Source: Liolophura sinensis
Lineage: Eukaryota; Mollusca; Polyplacophora; Chitonida; Chitonidae
Direction: 5' to 3'
DNA length: 64,000 bases
NCBI RefSeq assembly: GCF_032854445.1
Contig: NC_088302.1
Location: forward strand, 55,838,237-55,902,236
Shown: one piece after another, positions 1 to 12,953 of the stretch
Numbering within the stretch: position 1 is the first letter of the stretch
How the letters are laid out: each line of letters begins with the position of its first letter
Notes under the pieces: model-generated
Told to the model about the DNA's origin: nothing
Seen by the model: only the letters and a program-made list of their open reading frames with translations
The model's database searches: none
Position numbers and translations under genes: made by a program

Positions 1-412
1 AATAATATAACGATATACGTCTCTGTTGTAGGCCTACGAACTGGGACTGACCCTGAGTTTTAGATGTGACATACATACATGTGACAAATAATGAAACAGT
101 GCATTTTGTCGCAGACCCTCGGGTTTTAATTTATAACACATACCATCACATATATGTCAGCAGGTTTGTTGTTGTAAATAAACAAGTGCATGCACAATGT
201 ACCTTGACTTTCACCCAAGCACTGCTTTGAGTTCATTTACTTGCTCATTATAGTAAACATTCTATTTCTTATGTATTGACTTGATAACTATCAGTATGTC
301 AGACATGCACATAATAGATACATTCAGAACCATAATGTGCAAAAAGTCTCAAACAAATTGTGTATTAACTCACCAAGTTCATCTTTTCAAATGAAAATTA
401 GCACATTATGAT
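1..412. other. AT-rich flank of the hAT element
   Basis: No gene recognised. This probably holds the 3' untranslated part and end of the hAT element, but no terminal repeat matching the other side (3000-3480) could be found. Confidence 0.4.
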
Positions 413-2980
413 TCAGCAAGGCAGGATCCTACGATCTTTCACTGAAGCCCATTTCTCCGCTATTCTTTTCACGTATGATTCTGAAAGGCTGTCAGGGCCA
501 TTCAGGTTTATTCTCATGAAACGATCCAAGCTTGTTTGGTTGAGTGAGGCTCTCAGTGAGCTGCAAATGAGGTTCATGGTAGAAAAACCTCTTTCTACGT
601 TTGCTGTGGAAGGCGGGATTAGTAGTGCCAATTCAAACAATTTCATACAGTGCTTTGTGGTAGTTAAGCTCCCTGACCCAGAAGCACACATTTGCTGATA
701 AACTGAGGCAGATTCCACGGGATGACTGTCAATGTAGTCACTGGTGTCCATCTTTTTGATTTTCTTTTCTCGGACCATCTTAGCAACTTCTGTCCTGAAA
801 TCGTAGCAACAAGTTTCGTAAGCCTGATCAAATTCTTGTAGAAAATCTGACCTCTCTCCAACTGCTTCCTGCCTATTAATTAAAGGATAGGAAGTGTTTG
901 TTTCACCCCCCTGAGTATCCAACTGTGTGTCACCATAAAACTCAATGAGAGCATCCAAGTGAGCAAGCCTGTCACTAACTTGAGGCTTGAGTGAAGGATT
1001 AAACACATCAAAATGTTTTAACACAGGGTTGTTGATTGATATGGCATCCTCCAATTCTTGTAGAAGACTGTGCAAAAATGGTCTTGCTACAGTTTGTTTG
1101 AATTGTTCCACAGTTTCTGTAACAGACTGATCGTGATCAAGAAAGCTGTCTTCTCGTCTGAGGCGTCTCCCCATCTCTGCTCTTGTCTTGTTCTTTTCCA
1201 CAAATTTTCTTGCTTGTGAAAAGTATTTGCCTAGATCCAAATTTGCAGAAAGCTCTGAAATAGCTAATTTCAGTTTTTGAAATCTTGCCGGAATAGATGT
1301 GAAATCCAGGTTCTTTCTCTGAAGAAACTTAGAGAACTGATTTACGGCGATCAGCACGTCGGCGAGTAAAACTGCCATCAAGCACACTTCAATAAGCTGA
1401 TCTCTACAGCCCTTTACTTCGGGTTCGCCTCGATTAGCGAACAGAGTGTCAAGAGAATCCAGCAAACAGTCCCAGCGTGACAATATCCTCACACATGCTT
1501 CTCCGTGACTCAGCCACCGTGTTGTGCAAGCCTTCAAAATTTTAACAGGCGTGAGGCCTTCAACAGCCTGTGCTTCTTCAAAAACGGCGAACTTGATAGT
1601 TGAGTGTTTGAAAAGTTTCCAAACTGTGAGCAATACTTTGTCCAGCTGCTGAAGTAATGGGAATTTCTTCATTAAGTGTACGAATACTAAAGCCAGTTTG
1701 TGATTTCTGCAATTCTGGTATATTGCGTGAGGGGATATGTGCCTAATTCTTCTCTGAAGTCCGTTTTTTTCACCAGACATTGTGTTTGTTCCATCAAACC
1801 CAGTAAATCGAATTTCTTTCGGTTCAAGTCCTTTCTGTTTTAAAACGCCCATCACCTCAGTGAAAAGCGACCCAGCTGTTTTATCAGCCTTGATTTGAAC
1901 AATTGATAAATATTCTTCACTAACCTTGTGTGTTATTCTGTCCACGTACCTGATGAAGATGGTGAGTTGTTCTCGATCTTTTTCATCTGTGCTTTCGTCT
2001 GCTAAGATGGTAAAGCCAGAGCAACAGGCCAGCTTATCGAGAAGATGTCTCTAAACAACAGTTTATCGCACACAGAAATTCCTCAACGCTTGTAGATGAC
2101 AAGTATGTGGCGTTTTTAGCACTAGATTGGCAATGCCATCGTAAGTCTTCCTCTCCCAAATTTGCAATAAAATTCACAAATTCTTGAAAGTTCTGTTTTA
2201 CTGCCCACTTTTTCTTAGCAATGAAGTATGTTGATTTTATCAATTTTTCGACTACTCTCTGATTTCGGGCTTGTTCTGTTTGTTTTTGTTTTGCCAAAGA
2301 ACTCGTTATCTGCTGTGTTATATTTCCCTTGGAAACCATGGCTTGTATAGCTCTTTTCTGAGTAATGGCATTCTGGTGTTTACTGCCACGGCTGTGATTT
2401 TCTAAAACCGTTTTTGGATGGCCTTCTAGTTTAACTGCTTTATTTTTCCATGTCTCGTCACAGCATATTCCTCACATAATTTGCACTTCCAACCTTGTTG
2501 GTCATGACTGTAATAAAGCCAAGAAAACATTTTTTCCCACTGGGCCCGTGATTGACCGTCCCTGTTTGTTCGTCCGTCAAATCTTTTGCCCTCCGTTGTG
2601 CTATAGTCTAAAGACTCGGTTTGTTCTGGTGTTGAAGGCCTATCGCTGTCGACATTTTCCTGTATATTTTCCAAGTTTTCTTGGGTGTGAAGTTTAGAAG
2701 TGCTTGGTGTTTCGCTGGTGCTTGCCGACGCCGGTTCGGGGCTAGGGGATATCAGCACGCCCGACTCCGGCACCTCTGGCTCTGCAGCACTTCCCTCACT
2801 ATCGATGCCGTCACGTGTTTCATTTGCTTCTGAAATCCTTGCCTTTTTTCGACCACTACCGCCAAAAAAATCTGTTATTTTTTGTGGATTTTTCAGGTCC
2901 TCTGTGCTGTTTAATCGGCCGGATCTATACGTTGACGCTTTTTTGTTATGGCTAACTCTAGTCGTCTTTGGACGCGGCAT
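413..2980 (-). pseudogene. hAT-family transposase, broken by two frameshifts
   Basis: Decayed transposase of the hAT superfamily (DUF4371/zinc finger MYM-like lineage). It reads from an ATG at 2980 (MPRPKTTRV). A low-complexity N-terminus leads into a BED/TTF-like zinc finger, with C-x2-C near 2480 and the His pair around 2375-2400. A DUF4371-like segment follows at about 2034-2230, then the RNase H-like core and a C-terminal hATC dimerisation region (PPSTANVERGFSTMN, near 590-640). Catalytic landmarks are visible: Asp in ILADESTDE (about 2000), Asp in FTGFDGTNTMSG, a C-x2-H motif (CRNHKLAL), and Glu in ANVERGF. The frame is lost once inside the zinc finger (about 2435) and again at about 2045, where a TAG follows CCLETSSR. 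The two outer pieces share one frame and the middle piece is in another. With only two breaks over about 2.6 kb the copy is fairly young. I found no convincing terminal inverted repeats or target duplication, so the element ends are not defined. Confidence 0.88.
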
Positions 2981-3592
2981 TTTGGCATCAATCAAACGGT
3001 ACGTCTCGCTATCACCTCGCCTGCCATTTCTTGCCTAGTGCACGATTTCGGGGTCACCGCGCACGTTCAGTTGCATTGGCTTTGTATGCGCGATGTCCTT
3101 CAACCTGTCTGAGGTCACTGTCTTGCACGTGTGACCTGATTATCCTAACATTTATTGGGAGAAGAGTTCCACTCTCCGCGCAGATTCAAACAGCATGTGA
3201 CAATGCATATTCTGTATCCTCTTTGCAGAGATTTAAACAATACATCACGCTAGCTACCGATTGTGATTGTAATGGCCTATTTAAGGGTGTTTTGATGTCG
3301 TTTTGTTTCCTACTGTTTAGACCGATCCATACAAGCAGTGAAGTTCATTTTTCCGCGAATATTGTTTTTCTTTGTCACTCGTTTGGGCGCCCAAACTGGC
3401 GACGCCCAAACCCGTTATATCGGGTTCAAAATCGGCCTAGATCAGCTCTAGACAGTGGTCTCTGATATATCAATCACAAACTGCATTTGGCAATCCTTGT
3501 ACTATGGCAGGCAATTTCTACCCTGTGAATAGCTGAGCAAAATGTTGAGCTATGGGGTAAAAGGCTTTTTTTGATCTTTGAAATGAAAATGC
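2981..3592. other. 5' flank of the hAT element with palindromes
   Basis: Non-coding. It contains a perfect 16-bp palindrome at 3381-3396 (GTTTGGGCGCCCAAAC), a partial repeat of it, and a hairpin at 3408-3425 (AACCCG, six bases, CGGGTT). It may be the subterminal region of the hAT element. Nothing else is recognised. Confidence 0.4.
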
Positions 3593-3728
3593 TACCGGAT
3601 GATTGGCAATCTGTGTACTATGGGTGGCCACTGCTGCCCTATGATTGGCTATCTGTTTACTATGGGTGGCCACTGCTACCCTATGATTGGCTATCTGTTT
3701 ACTATAGGGGGGCCACTGCTACCCTATG
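3593..3728. repeat. 42-bp tandem repeat, about 3 copies
   Basis: The unit contains GATTGGCTATCTGTTTACTA followed by a GGTGGCCACTGCTACC-like segment. It repeats about three times with a few substitutions. Confidence 0.85.
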
Positions 3729-3899
3729 ACTGACAAAAACTTTAATCAAACTGGACACCGACAACGTCAACATCTGATCCCCGCCGCACAAAGACTGTCC
3801 TTACCTCACATGGCGAGCTAAAAAATGATAAAGTTCCTGAGTTAAACTGGATACCGTGTGATTAAACAAATACAGCCTGGCTAATCCTGATAGCTGATT

Positions 3900-4159
3900 T
3901 ATTTATTTACTTGGTGTTTTACGCCGTACTCAAGAATATTTCATTTATATGATGGCAGCCAGCATTATGGCGGGAGGAAACCAGGCAGAACCTGGGGGAA
4001 ACCCACAACGATCCGCAGGTTGCTAGCAGACCTTCCCACTTACGGCCAGAGAGGAAGCCAACATGAGCTGGACTTGAACTCACAGCGACCACATTGGTGA
4101 GAGACTCCTGGGTCATTATGCCGTTCTAGCGCGCTAACCGACTGAACCACGGAGGCCCC
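3900..4159 (-). mobile_element. SINE family A, full-length copy
   Basis: tRNA-derived SINE. On the minus strand it starts with a tRNA-like head whose box A lies in the GTGGTTCAGTCGGTTAGCGC region. Box B (GGTCGCTGTGAGTTCAAGTCC) follows, then a conserved body and a TTTATTTATTT-type tail (low-coordinate side). The 8-bp duplication AGCTGATT at 3892-3899 and 4163-4170 flanks it. The body resembles the molluscan Meta/RUDI-type SINEs as I remember them; the family name is not certain. Confidence 0.88.
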
Positions 4160-4235
4160 ACCAGCTGATTGAAGCCAGCTTTCTGGACAGATGAAGAGGC
4201 AATGGATTAAGATACAACTATTCAAGTAAGCTAAC

Positions 4236-4585
4236 CGGCCCAGATAGCACAGTTGGTAGAGCATCTGCTTCGGGAGCAGTAGATCCAGGATCAATCCTGG
4301 GTTGAGTCACAACTAAGACTTTAAAGGAGGAAGTTGCAGCTTCCACGCTTGGCGTTCAGCATGAAGGGGATAGTGCGACTGGTTGACCTGTATCAGTTTA
4401 ATGCTGGGGGGGCGCCTTACTTGTCTTCGGTAAGTTGTCTCAGTGAAGCAGCACTAGACAAAAGAGCGGTGGAAATCTGTCCTGCAACAAGGAGGCACAT
4501 CACTTACACTTTAAGGATTCCTTCGTCATCATATGACTGAAAAATTGTTCAGTACGATGTTAAACACCAAGCACTCACTCACTGT
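4236..4585 (+). mobile_element. SINE family C, tRNA-like head
   Basis: The head runs CCCAGATAGCACAGTTGGTAGAGCA (box A region), an anticodon-like arm CTGCTTCGGGAGCAG and a T-arm-like CCAGGATCAATCCTGG. The loop TTCGGGA would read CGG, as in tRNA-Pro. The element ends in GATGTTAAACACCAAGCACT and a (CACT)n-like tail, which is common in mollusc repeats (from memory). It is unrelated in sequence to family A. It is not a functional tRNA: the acceptor arm is not closed and a long body follows. Confidence 0.8.
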
Positions 4586-5463
4586 TACAAAGAAAGCAGA
4601 TCTGATATACAGTCCTTCCATGCTCGCCTTCCTCTCACCACATGTATCATGCTAACTGTCATTGCATAAGTGTAATATTTTTGAGTATGGCTCAAAACTT
4701 GAATCAAATAAATAAACAAATTAATAAATTCATACCAATGCTTCTGTTTGAAGGCTACAAGGTTCCACAGTTCCACTAATACACTAAAGCTGTCCACATC
4801 TATATTACATCTGGGCCAGTATAACTACCACCCCTACCCTCCCCACCTCAGAGCAGGACTTTCATACCACAGCAATCTACCCCAGGCTAAGAGTACTAGT
4901 TTCTGTGCCAGACACTTTCATGGCCTTGTTTGACCACAAAGGATTTCCTATACCACAACAAATTAATTATTTACACATCAAATCACAAAACTGATGCGTG
5001 TAAAATGCTTCACCTGGCTTTAGTGTCATGGCGTTTAATAAGGAGAGAGGAGGGACGGGATCCTGGACATTACACCAGTGACATCTGAGGACATCAAAAC
5101 CAGCTAATATCTTAGTGAATAATCTGGAAACCAACATCATCTGGAGGGCCACACCTCAATGTCTCCTGACTATTTTAACAGCTGGCCAATATTACCGGTG
5201 TGTGTTATACTGAGTCTATACATCTATTATGCTATATCATCATCTGTGTCGAAAGGTAAATTCTCATTAAAAAGCTGAGACAAATGTACATGGTAATTGG
5301 GCTGATATTTCTTTTACCATAGCACTGATAGCCAGAAATTATTCATTTAATTATTTATTTGTTCCACGCAAGAATTTTCAATAAAGAATTTCAGGATGGA
5401 GGAAAGCCAATGGCAGAAGAAAGAAAAGATATGTATGCCCATCATAAATATTTGGTTAACACT
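4586..5463. other. Unassigned intergenic sequence
   Basis: Ordinary AT-rich DNA. No coding, RNA or repeat feature could be supported. Confidence 0.5.
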
Positions 5464-5966
5464 TGCCTCACTCCACAGTTGCCAAAACATGCCTCACTCC
5501 ACAGTTGCCAAAACTCCACAGTTGCCAAAACACATGCCTCACTCCACAGTTGCCAAAACACATGCCTCACTCCACAGTTGCCAAAACATGCCTCACTCCA
5601 CAGTTGCCAAAACATGCCTCACTCCACAGTTGCCAAAACACATGCCTCACTCCACAGTTGCCAAAACATGCCTCACTCCACAGTTGCCAAAACATGCCTC
5701 ACTCCACAGTTGCCAAAACACATGCCTCACTCCACAGTTGCCAAAACAAATGCCTCACTCCACAGTTGCCAAAACACATGCCTCACTCCAGTTGCCAAAA
5801 CATGCCTCACTCCACAGTTGCCAAAATAAATGCCTCACTCCACAGTTGCCAAAACACATGCCTCACTCCACAGTTGCCAAAACACATGCCTCACTCCACA
5901 GTTGCCAAAACATGCCTCACTCCACAGTTGCCAAAACGCATGCCTCACTCCACAGTTGCCAACACA
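5464..5966. repeat. 26-28 bp tandem array, about 18 copies
   Basis: Unit CCTCACTCCACAGTTGCC followed by AAAACATG, with a 2-bp longer variant (AAAACACATG). Long open frames over it are artefacts of the repeat. Confidence 0.95.
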
Positions 5967-6714
5967 ATTCATTAGTACATTACAGTAACCTCCACATTTC
6001 TCTTCTGATATTCTCCCGTTAATCAGCATACTTTGTTCTATGTATTTTATGAAAGGTGTTCAAGTAATTAAAGAACATGTCATGTTAATTGTATGGCATG
6101 TACAAATTCAAATTTCACTGCATCCTAGATACAGGAAGGACCAAAGATGGGCAGAAAAAACTCCTAAAAGTTAGGGTAAGTTTCATGGACAACATGTTGT
6201 TTGAAAACAACATATTCTAGTGCTCATGTTTCAGACTAAAACACTAACACTCGGTCTGTAGGTTATCTAATTACACCTGTTAATTACAGCAGCCCTGTTA
6301 TGATACCTTCCTGGGATGACATCATTATCTGTCCACGACCTTTATTGATCGGATCAGAAGCAAATATGCCTGAGGAGAGAGCCGGTGATAAGATTGATAT
6401 TTGATAGAGCTCATGCAGATCATGGCCCCTCACTCATTAACACACCAGCTGCTCCCTAATGAATATGCACATGCATTTACCACCTATTGATAAATGGCAT
6501 TAAGATACGAGATTAACGGCTAAACCCTTTATCATTCTCCATGAGCATAGTGAGAAGTGAAGAGCAAGTTCAATATCAGGTAAAAATTTTCAATTTTATA
6601 ATACCAATAAATTACAAAACAGCTCAATAAAGGCACAATGTACCTGGAGGATTTGTGACTTTCATGGACAAGAAAATTACACGGGACTGAATACATTATT
6701 TTAACATGGAAAGT
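5967..6714. other. Unassigned intergenic sequence
   Basis: No feature recognised; AT-rich. Confidence 0.5.
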
Positions 6715-6885
6715 CAAACTCATACAGCAATCATACTCATACAACAGTCAAACTCATACAGCACTCAAACTCATATAGCAGTCAAACTCATATACCAGTC
6801 ACTCATACAGCACTCAAACTCATACAGCACTCAAACTCATACAGCAGTCAAACTCATATAGCAGTCAAACTCATACAGCAGTAAT
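6715..6885. repeat. 17-bp tandem array, about 10 copies
   Basis: Unit CATACAGCACTCAAACT with variants (AGTC for CACTC, TATAG for TACAG). Confidence 0.88.
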
Positions 6886-7720
6886 GTGGGCAAAAACACA
6901 TTTGAGTCCCTGAGAAACAGGAGAGGAGTGAAAAGCATCACACCTACATCTGTCATGGAAGAAAAGCTTTAAGGTTTCAACAAAAGTTCTATCATGACAA
7001 GGCCATGAAATTCTCAAGGATTTGATTTACCTGTACTTTTGCACTCTTGTGACCTGTTTGTTCTGTGAAATCCTACACTGTAAAGGCCTCATTCCTGTTG
7101 AAGCTGCCTGATCTCGACCACTTTGTACACAAATATTATTTAAAATTTCATTCCTTTGCAAATCCAGACGGAACTGGAATGTTACAATGAAGGCTCTAAC
7201 AGTTACTAAGGTATCATAACAAAACGCTGAAACACAACATTTAAGTAACAGCTTGTGGATTACGTCACCATGGAAATCGGGCTGCAGGCAAGTGTTTTAA
7301 TAAAAAAAATGGAGATTTCTCTAAAACTCTGAAAGCGACAATTTTGCTTGTGTCTTTGTTTGCTTGGGGTGCAAATTTGGTATTTGGATTGTTTTTGTTA
7401 GACACAAATGGTGATTGTGTGCTTATACTGCCAAGAACACAGGTGGAGAATGGAAATCCTGAATAATGGAGCAAAAAGGCACCAATCAACAGATGTGCTA
7501 AATATTGAGAAATTTGTTATTTTTTCTGTTCACAACACATGAAAGTCAATTAAAACTACATAATATAAAAATATCTGAGACAGAATATCCACCAGGCTTG
7601 GAGGTTCCCTGTGGTACGCTTCTAACTCACCACCAGCACATGACCAGCACCCCACTAACACACCTGTAGAAGACTTCTATATCATTCCACTTTCACTCCC
7701 TTTGACTGTTTTAATCTGTT
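6886..7720. other. Unassigned intergenic sequence
   Basis: No gene or repeat recognised. Confidence 0.5.
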
Positions 7721-8886
7721 GAGGGTGTAGCATTATTGTTGTGGTTATCTAGTGATGTTTTACTGAGGGTGTAGTATTATTGTCGTGGTCATCTAGTGAT
7801 GATCTACTCAGGGTGTAGTATTATTGTCGTGGTCATCTAGTGATGATCTACTCAGGGTGTAGTATTATTGTCGTGGTCATCTAGTGATGATCTACTCAGG
7901 GTGCAGCATTATTGCCCTGGTCATCTTTGCTGTGGTTATCTAGTGATGATTTACTGAGGGTGTAGTATTATTGTCGTGGTCATCTAGTGATGATCTACTC
8001 AGGGTGTAGTATTATTGTCGTGGTCATCTCGTGATGATCTACTGAGGGTGCAGCATAAATGCCGTGGTCATCTTTGCTGTGGTCATCTAGTGATGATTTA
8101 CTGAGGGTGTAATATTATTGTCGTGGTCATCTCGTGATGATCTGCTGAGGGTGTAACATTATTGCCGTGGTCATCTAGTGATGATTTACTGAGGGTGTAA
8201 TATTATTGTCGTGGTGATCTAGTGATGATCTACTGAGGGTGCAGCATTATTGCCGTGGTCAACTTTGCTGTGGTCATCTAGTGATGATTTACTGAGGGTG
8301 TAATATTATTGTCGTGGTCATCTCGTGATGATCTACTGAGGGTGTAGCATTATTGCCATGGTGATCTAGTGATGATCTACTGAGGGAGTACATGTAGCAT
8401 TATTGCCGTGGTGATCTAGTGATGATCTGCTGGGGGTATAGAATTACTGCCGTGGTCATCTTGTGATGATCTACTGAGGATGTAGCTTTATTGTTGTGGT
8501 CATCTAGTGATGATCTACTGAGGGTGTAACATTATTGCCGTGGTCATCTAGTGATGATCTATTGAGGGTGTAACATTATTGCCGTGGTCATCTTTGCTGT
8601 AGTCATCTAGTGATGATTTACTGAGGGTGTAGTATTATTGCTGTGGTCATCTAGTGATGATTTACTGAGGGTGTAGCATTATTGCCGTGGTCATCTAGTG
8701 ATGATCTACTGAGGGTGTAGTATTATTGTCGTGGTCATCTAGTGATGATCTACTGAGGGTGTAGTATTATTGTCGTGGTCATCTAGTGATGATCTACTGA
8801 GGGTGTAGTATTATTGCTGTGGTCATATTGTGATGATTTACTGAGGGTGTAGCATTATTGCCGTGGTCATCTAGTGATGATCAGAA
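7721..8886. repeat. 44-bp tandem array, about 25 copies
   Basis: Unit GGGTGTAGTATTATTGTCGT, then GGTCATCTAGTGATGATCTA, then CTGA. A recurrent insertion variant (CATCTTTGCTGTGGT) occurs in several units, so duplications probably involved blocks larger than one unit. Confidence 0.94.
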
Positions 8887-9099
8887 CTTTTGTTCCAGTT
8901 CCCCTCACACATTTGACTAGTGCACTAAAGGCAAACCAATGGCAAGCTAGGGGCCTGCCACAAAGCCACCTATGTGAGAGCTTCTGGACTGGATTGTACT
9001 GTTGGCAGAGATCCATATGAACGCTGCAAACCTAAAGAATATGGCTGATGGATTGATGACTGATTTAATGCTGTTTAATGCTGTGCACAGTAATGTTAA

Positions 9100-10965
9100 T
9101 GTGTGGAGGGGTCTGGAGGGCCTGGATTAAAGCACTGACCTATGTCAGCCTGAAGTGTATGCACACAAGAACAAGTACCTGTGTGGAGGGGTCTGGTGGG
9201 CCTGGATTAAAGCACTGACCTATGTCAGCCTGAAGTGTATGCACACATGAACAAGTACCTGTGTGGAGGGGTCTGGAGGGCCTGGATTAAAGCACTGACC
9301 TAGGTCAGCCTGAAGTGTATGCACACAAGAACAAGTACCTGTGTGGAGGGGTCTGGTGGGCCTGGATTAAAGCACTGACCTATGTCAGCCTGAAGTGTAT
9401 GCACACATGAACAAGTACCTGTGTGGAGGGGTCTGGAGGGCCTGGATTAAAGCACTGACCTATGTCAGCCTGAAGTGTATGCACGCATGAACAAGTACCT
9501 GTGTGGAGGGGTCTGGAGGGCCTGGATTAAAGCACTGACCTATGTCAGCCTGAAGTGTATGCACACAAGAACAAGTACCTGTGTGGAGGGGTCTGGAGGG
9601 CCTGGATTAAAGCACTGACCTAGGTCAGCCTGAAGTGTATGCACGCATGAACAAGTACCTGTGTGGAGGGGTCTGGAGGGCCTGGATTAAAGCACTGACC
9701 TATGTCAGCCTGAAGTGTATGCACGCATGAACAAGTACCTGTGTGGAGGGGTCTGGAGGGCCTGGATTAAAGCACTGACCTAGGTCAGCCTGAAGTGTAT
9801 GCACACAAGAACAAGTACCTGTGTGGAGGGGTCTGGAGGGCCTGGATTAAAGCACTGACCTAGGTCAGCCTGAAGTGTATGCACACATGAACAAGTACCT
9901 GTGTGGAGGGGTCTGGAGGGCCTGGATTAAAGCACTGACCTAGGTCAGCCTGAAGTGTATGCACACATGAACAAGTACCTGTGTGGAGGGGTCTGGAGGG
10001 CCTGGATTAAAGCACTGACCTAGGTCAGCCTGAAGTGTATGCACACAAGAACAAGTACCTGTGTGGAGGGGTCTGGAGGGCCTGGATTAAAGCACTGACC
10101 TATGTCAGCCTGAAGTGTATGCACACAAGAACAAGTACCTGTGTGGAGGGGTCTGGAGGGCCTGGATTAAAGCACTGACCTATGTCAGCCTGAAGTGTAT
10201 GCACACAAGAACAAGTACCTCTGTGGAGGGGTCTGGAGGGCCTGGATTAAAGCACTGACCTATGTCAGCCTGAAGTGTATGCACACATGAACAAGTACCT
10301 GCATGGAGGGGTCTGGAGGGCCTGGATTAAAGCACTGACCTAGGTCAGCCTGAAGTGTATGCACACATGAACAAGTACCTGCATGGAGGGGTCTGGAGGG
10401 CCTGGATTAAAGCACTGACCTAGGTCAGCATGAAGTGTATGCACACAAGAACAAGTACCTGTGTGGAGGGGTCTGGAGGGCCTGGATTAAAGCACTGACC
10501 TAGGTCAGCATGAAGTGTATGCACACATGAACAAGTACCTGTGTGGAGGGGTCTGGAGGGCCTGGATTAAAGCACTGACCTAGGTCAGCCTGAAGTGTAT
10601 GCACACATGAACAAGTACCTGTGTGGAGGGGTCTGGAGGGCCTGGATTAAAGCACTGACCTATGTCAGCATGAAATGTATGCACGCATGAATAAGTACCT
10701 GTGTGGAGGGGTCTGGAGGGCCTGGATTAAAGCACTGACCTATGTCAGCCTGAAGTGTTTGCACACAAGAACAAGTACCTGTGTGGAGGGGTCTGGAGGG
10801 CCTGGATTAAAGCACTGACCTAGGTCAGCCTGAAGTGTATGCACACATGAACAAGTACCTGTGTGGAGGGGTCTGGAGGGCCTGGATTAAAGCACTGACC
10901 TATGTCAGCCTGAAGTGTATGTACACAAGAACAAGTACCTGTGTGGAGGAATCCAAAGGGCCAGG
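9100..10965. repeat. 80-bp tandem array, about 23 copies
   Basis: Very homogeneous 80-bp unit starting GTGTGGAGGGGTCTGGAGGG and containing GGATTAAAGCACTGACC and GAACAAGTACCT. Variation is limited to a few positions (CACA/CACG, AAGA/ATGA, TATG/TAGG). A decayed last unit is interrupted by a SINE and resumes at 11241-11285. Confidence 0.96.
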
Positions 10966-10973
10966 ATTAAATT

Positions 10974-11240
10974 TGTTTATTTATTTCATTGGTGTTTTAC
11001 GTCATGCTCAAGAATAATTCACTTATACAACGGTGGCCATCATTATGGTGGGTGGAAACCAGGCAGAGCCCAGGGGAAACCCATGACCATCCCACACCAG
11101 TTGCTGAAAGACCTTCCCACATATGGCCGGAGAGGAAGCCAGCATGAGCTGGACTTGAACTGACTGCGACCGCATTGGTGAGAGAGACTCCTGAGTCACT
11201 AAGCTGCACTAGCGCCCTAACCAACTGAGCCACGGAGGCC
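10974..11240 (-). mobile_element. SINE family A inserted in the last 80-bp unit
   Basis: Same head, body and ATTTATTTA tail as the 3900 copy. Its insertion splits a degenerate unit of the 80-bp array: GGATTAAA lies on the left and ACTGATCTATGTCAGCCTG continues on the right. No clear target duplication is visible. Confidence 0.88.
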
Positions 11241-11285
11241 ACTGATCTATGTCAGCCTGAAGCATATGCACACAAGTACAAGTAC

Positions 11286-12175
11286 ATCAACATCTGAATA
11301 CCCAGTCAGTATTTACTGAACATGCAAACAATGAACAGGTAATCTGTCATGCTTTCTGTAGAGCATACAAACCTAAAAAACAGCAAAAATCAACATTAAA
11401 GGACATAACCTTTCACCCACTCTCTGTCTTTAAAAGCCTTTTACCAATACAATTGCTGACAGCACAAATCAAACGATCTACAGTGATAAGGAACCCGGAG
11501 ATATTTAGCCTGTATTCCGTAGGGCATCACTTAATGGATTAAAATATCTGGCTATTTGTTGTTTCCTTGTTTTCAGTTGTCAGATTAAGGCTGCTTCATA
11601 TAAAGAGTGTTGTTAGGGTTTTGCCTAGATGAACGTGAACAAAACAGGACTAAGGTAACACATTTCAAATACCTACAGACAACACAATGGGGGCACACAA
11701 AATCTGTGTCATTTGTTAAACTAATAGACCAGTTTGCAGAGAGGTAATAAAGGCCTACCTGTATGGCGATATTGTTCGGTGTGACAAAAAGAATTAATAA
11801 AGTTTGGCAGTGAGATTATTGACCTCCATTTTCCAATACATAAAATATTTCCTGCTATTTTTCACAGACGTACATGTAGCACGACTGATTCTGCAGCACG
11901 GTTTGGCAGGTCGCAGCCATGGGCAGATCATATACACCATACATAAAGAATGGCAATCTATTGATTTGGTAAGTGGGCAAAGAGATGTCCACTAAACCAG
12001 TGCTGGCCAGAGAGTGCACTACTCTCAGGAGGAAATGCTTCATTCTGCCTAGTTGACACAGATCAAAACCAGATGACCTCATTAGTCTCTCACTAAACAA
12101 TTCTCTACTAGCTAAGCAATGATAAGGTTACAGACATGTCTCAGGCCTAGACACATTAACCATCTTGTAAGCTGC
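11286..12175. other. Unassigned intergenic sequence
   Basis: Nothing recognised. Confidence 0.5.
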
Positions 12176-12245
12176 TGCACATCGCCCCGTTCACATATGC
12201 CCCGTTCATACATCGCCCCGTTCACACATCACCCCGTTCACACGT
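12176..12245. repeat. 19-bp tandem repeat, about 4 copies
   Basis: Unit CATCGCCCCGTTCACACAT with variants. Confidence 0.75.
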
Positions 12246-12953
12246 GTCTTAGCACTACAATATGTACATGAGCTTTCATCAGAAGAGTACCACCCACTGC
12301 TAGACCATATCAAAGAGGTTCTGATACAAATGCATTCCCATAAAGACCAGGAAGCATTTATTTCTTGACAAGGTTTTCAATTCCAGAATCCTCTGTACAA
12401 TTCGTTCTGCCCACAAGGCACTGACAGCACTTTCTCAGCAGCCATGTGTGTATCTAATACCTGATCTCTATAGAATCTGAAGTCATTTGGAAATCATATA
12501 CCAAAGGATTAAACTGACAAAAAAACCCCATTACAACATGTGTCCTACTTGCAGCAAAATCTGGATATCTATTCAGCTAATTATCATGTGAATATAAGAT
12601 CTATTCAGCTAATTATCATGTGAATATAAGGCTTATTAACTTTCACATACCAGTCCACATCATCACAGTGATCTTATTTCACCTGAAGGGATCTGTGGAA
12701 TGAATATGTGTCACTTTTTGTTACCTGTAATTGGCATTTTACATTTTAGCACCTTAGTTTTATGCTTTTGTCACCCCTTGTCACAATCTACCCAAACATA
12801 CAGTAGATCCAATGTTTTACTGACTTTATATATAGGTATGATGCAGGTGTCATATTGTCAATTTTATATACAAACTGTATTTATAAACTTTTGAAAAGAG
12901 GGATGTATTAAAATTTGGATGCTCAATTTCCCTTGCCACAATTTTATACACAT
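12246..12953. other. Unassigned sequence with one 34-bp direct duplication
   Basis: ATCTATTCAGCTAATTATCA with its continuation occurs twice in tandem near 12566-12632. Otherwise nothing is recognised. Confidence 0.5.

Noticed and set aside
4240-4312. tRNA-Pro gene
   Set aside because: The head is tRNA-like, but the acceptor stem does not close and it continues into a SINE body and tail.
5464-5966. Possible CRISPR-like array
   Set aside because: Units are contiguous without unique spacers, and the genome is eukaryotic.
7265-7489. 74-codon minus-strand frame
   Set aside because: No splice sites, domain or unusual composition; consistent with chance.
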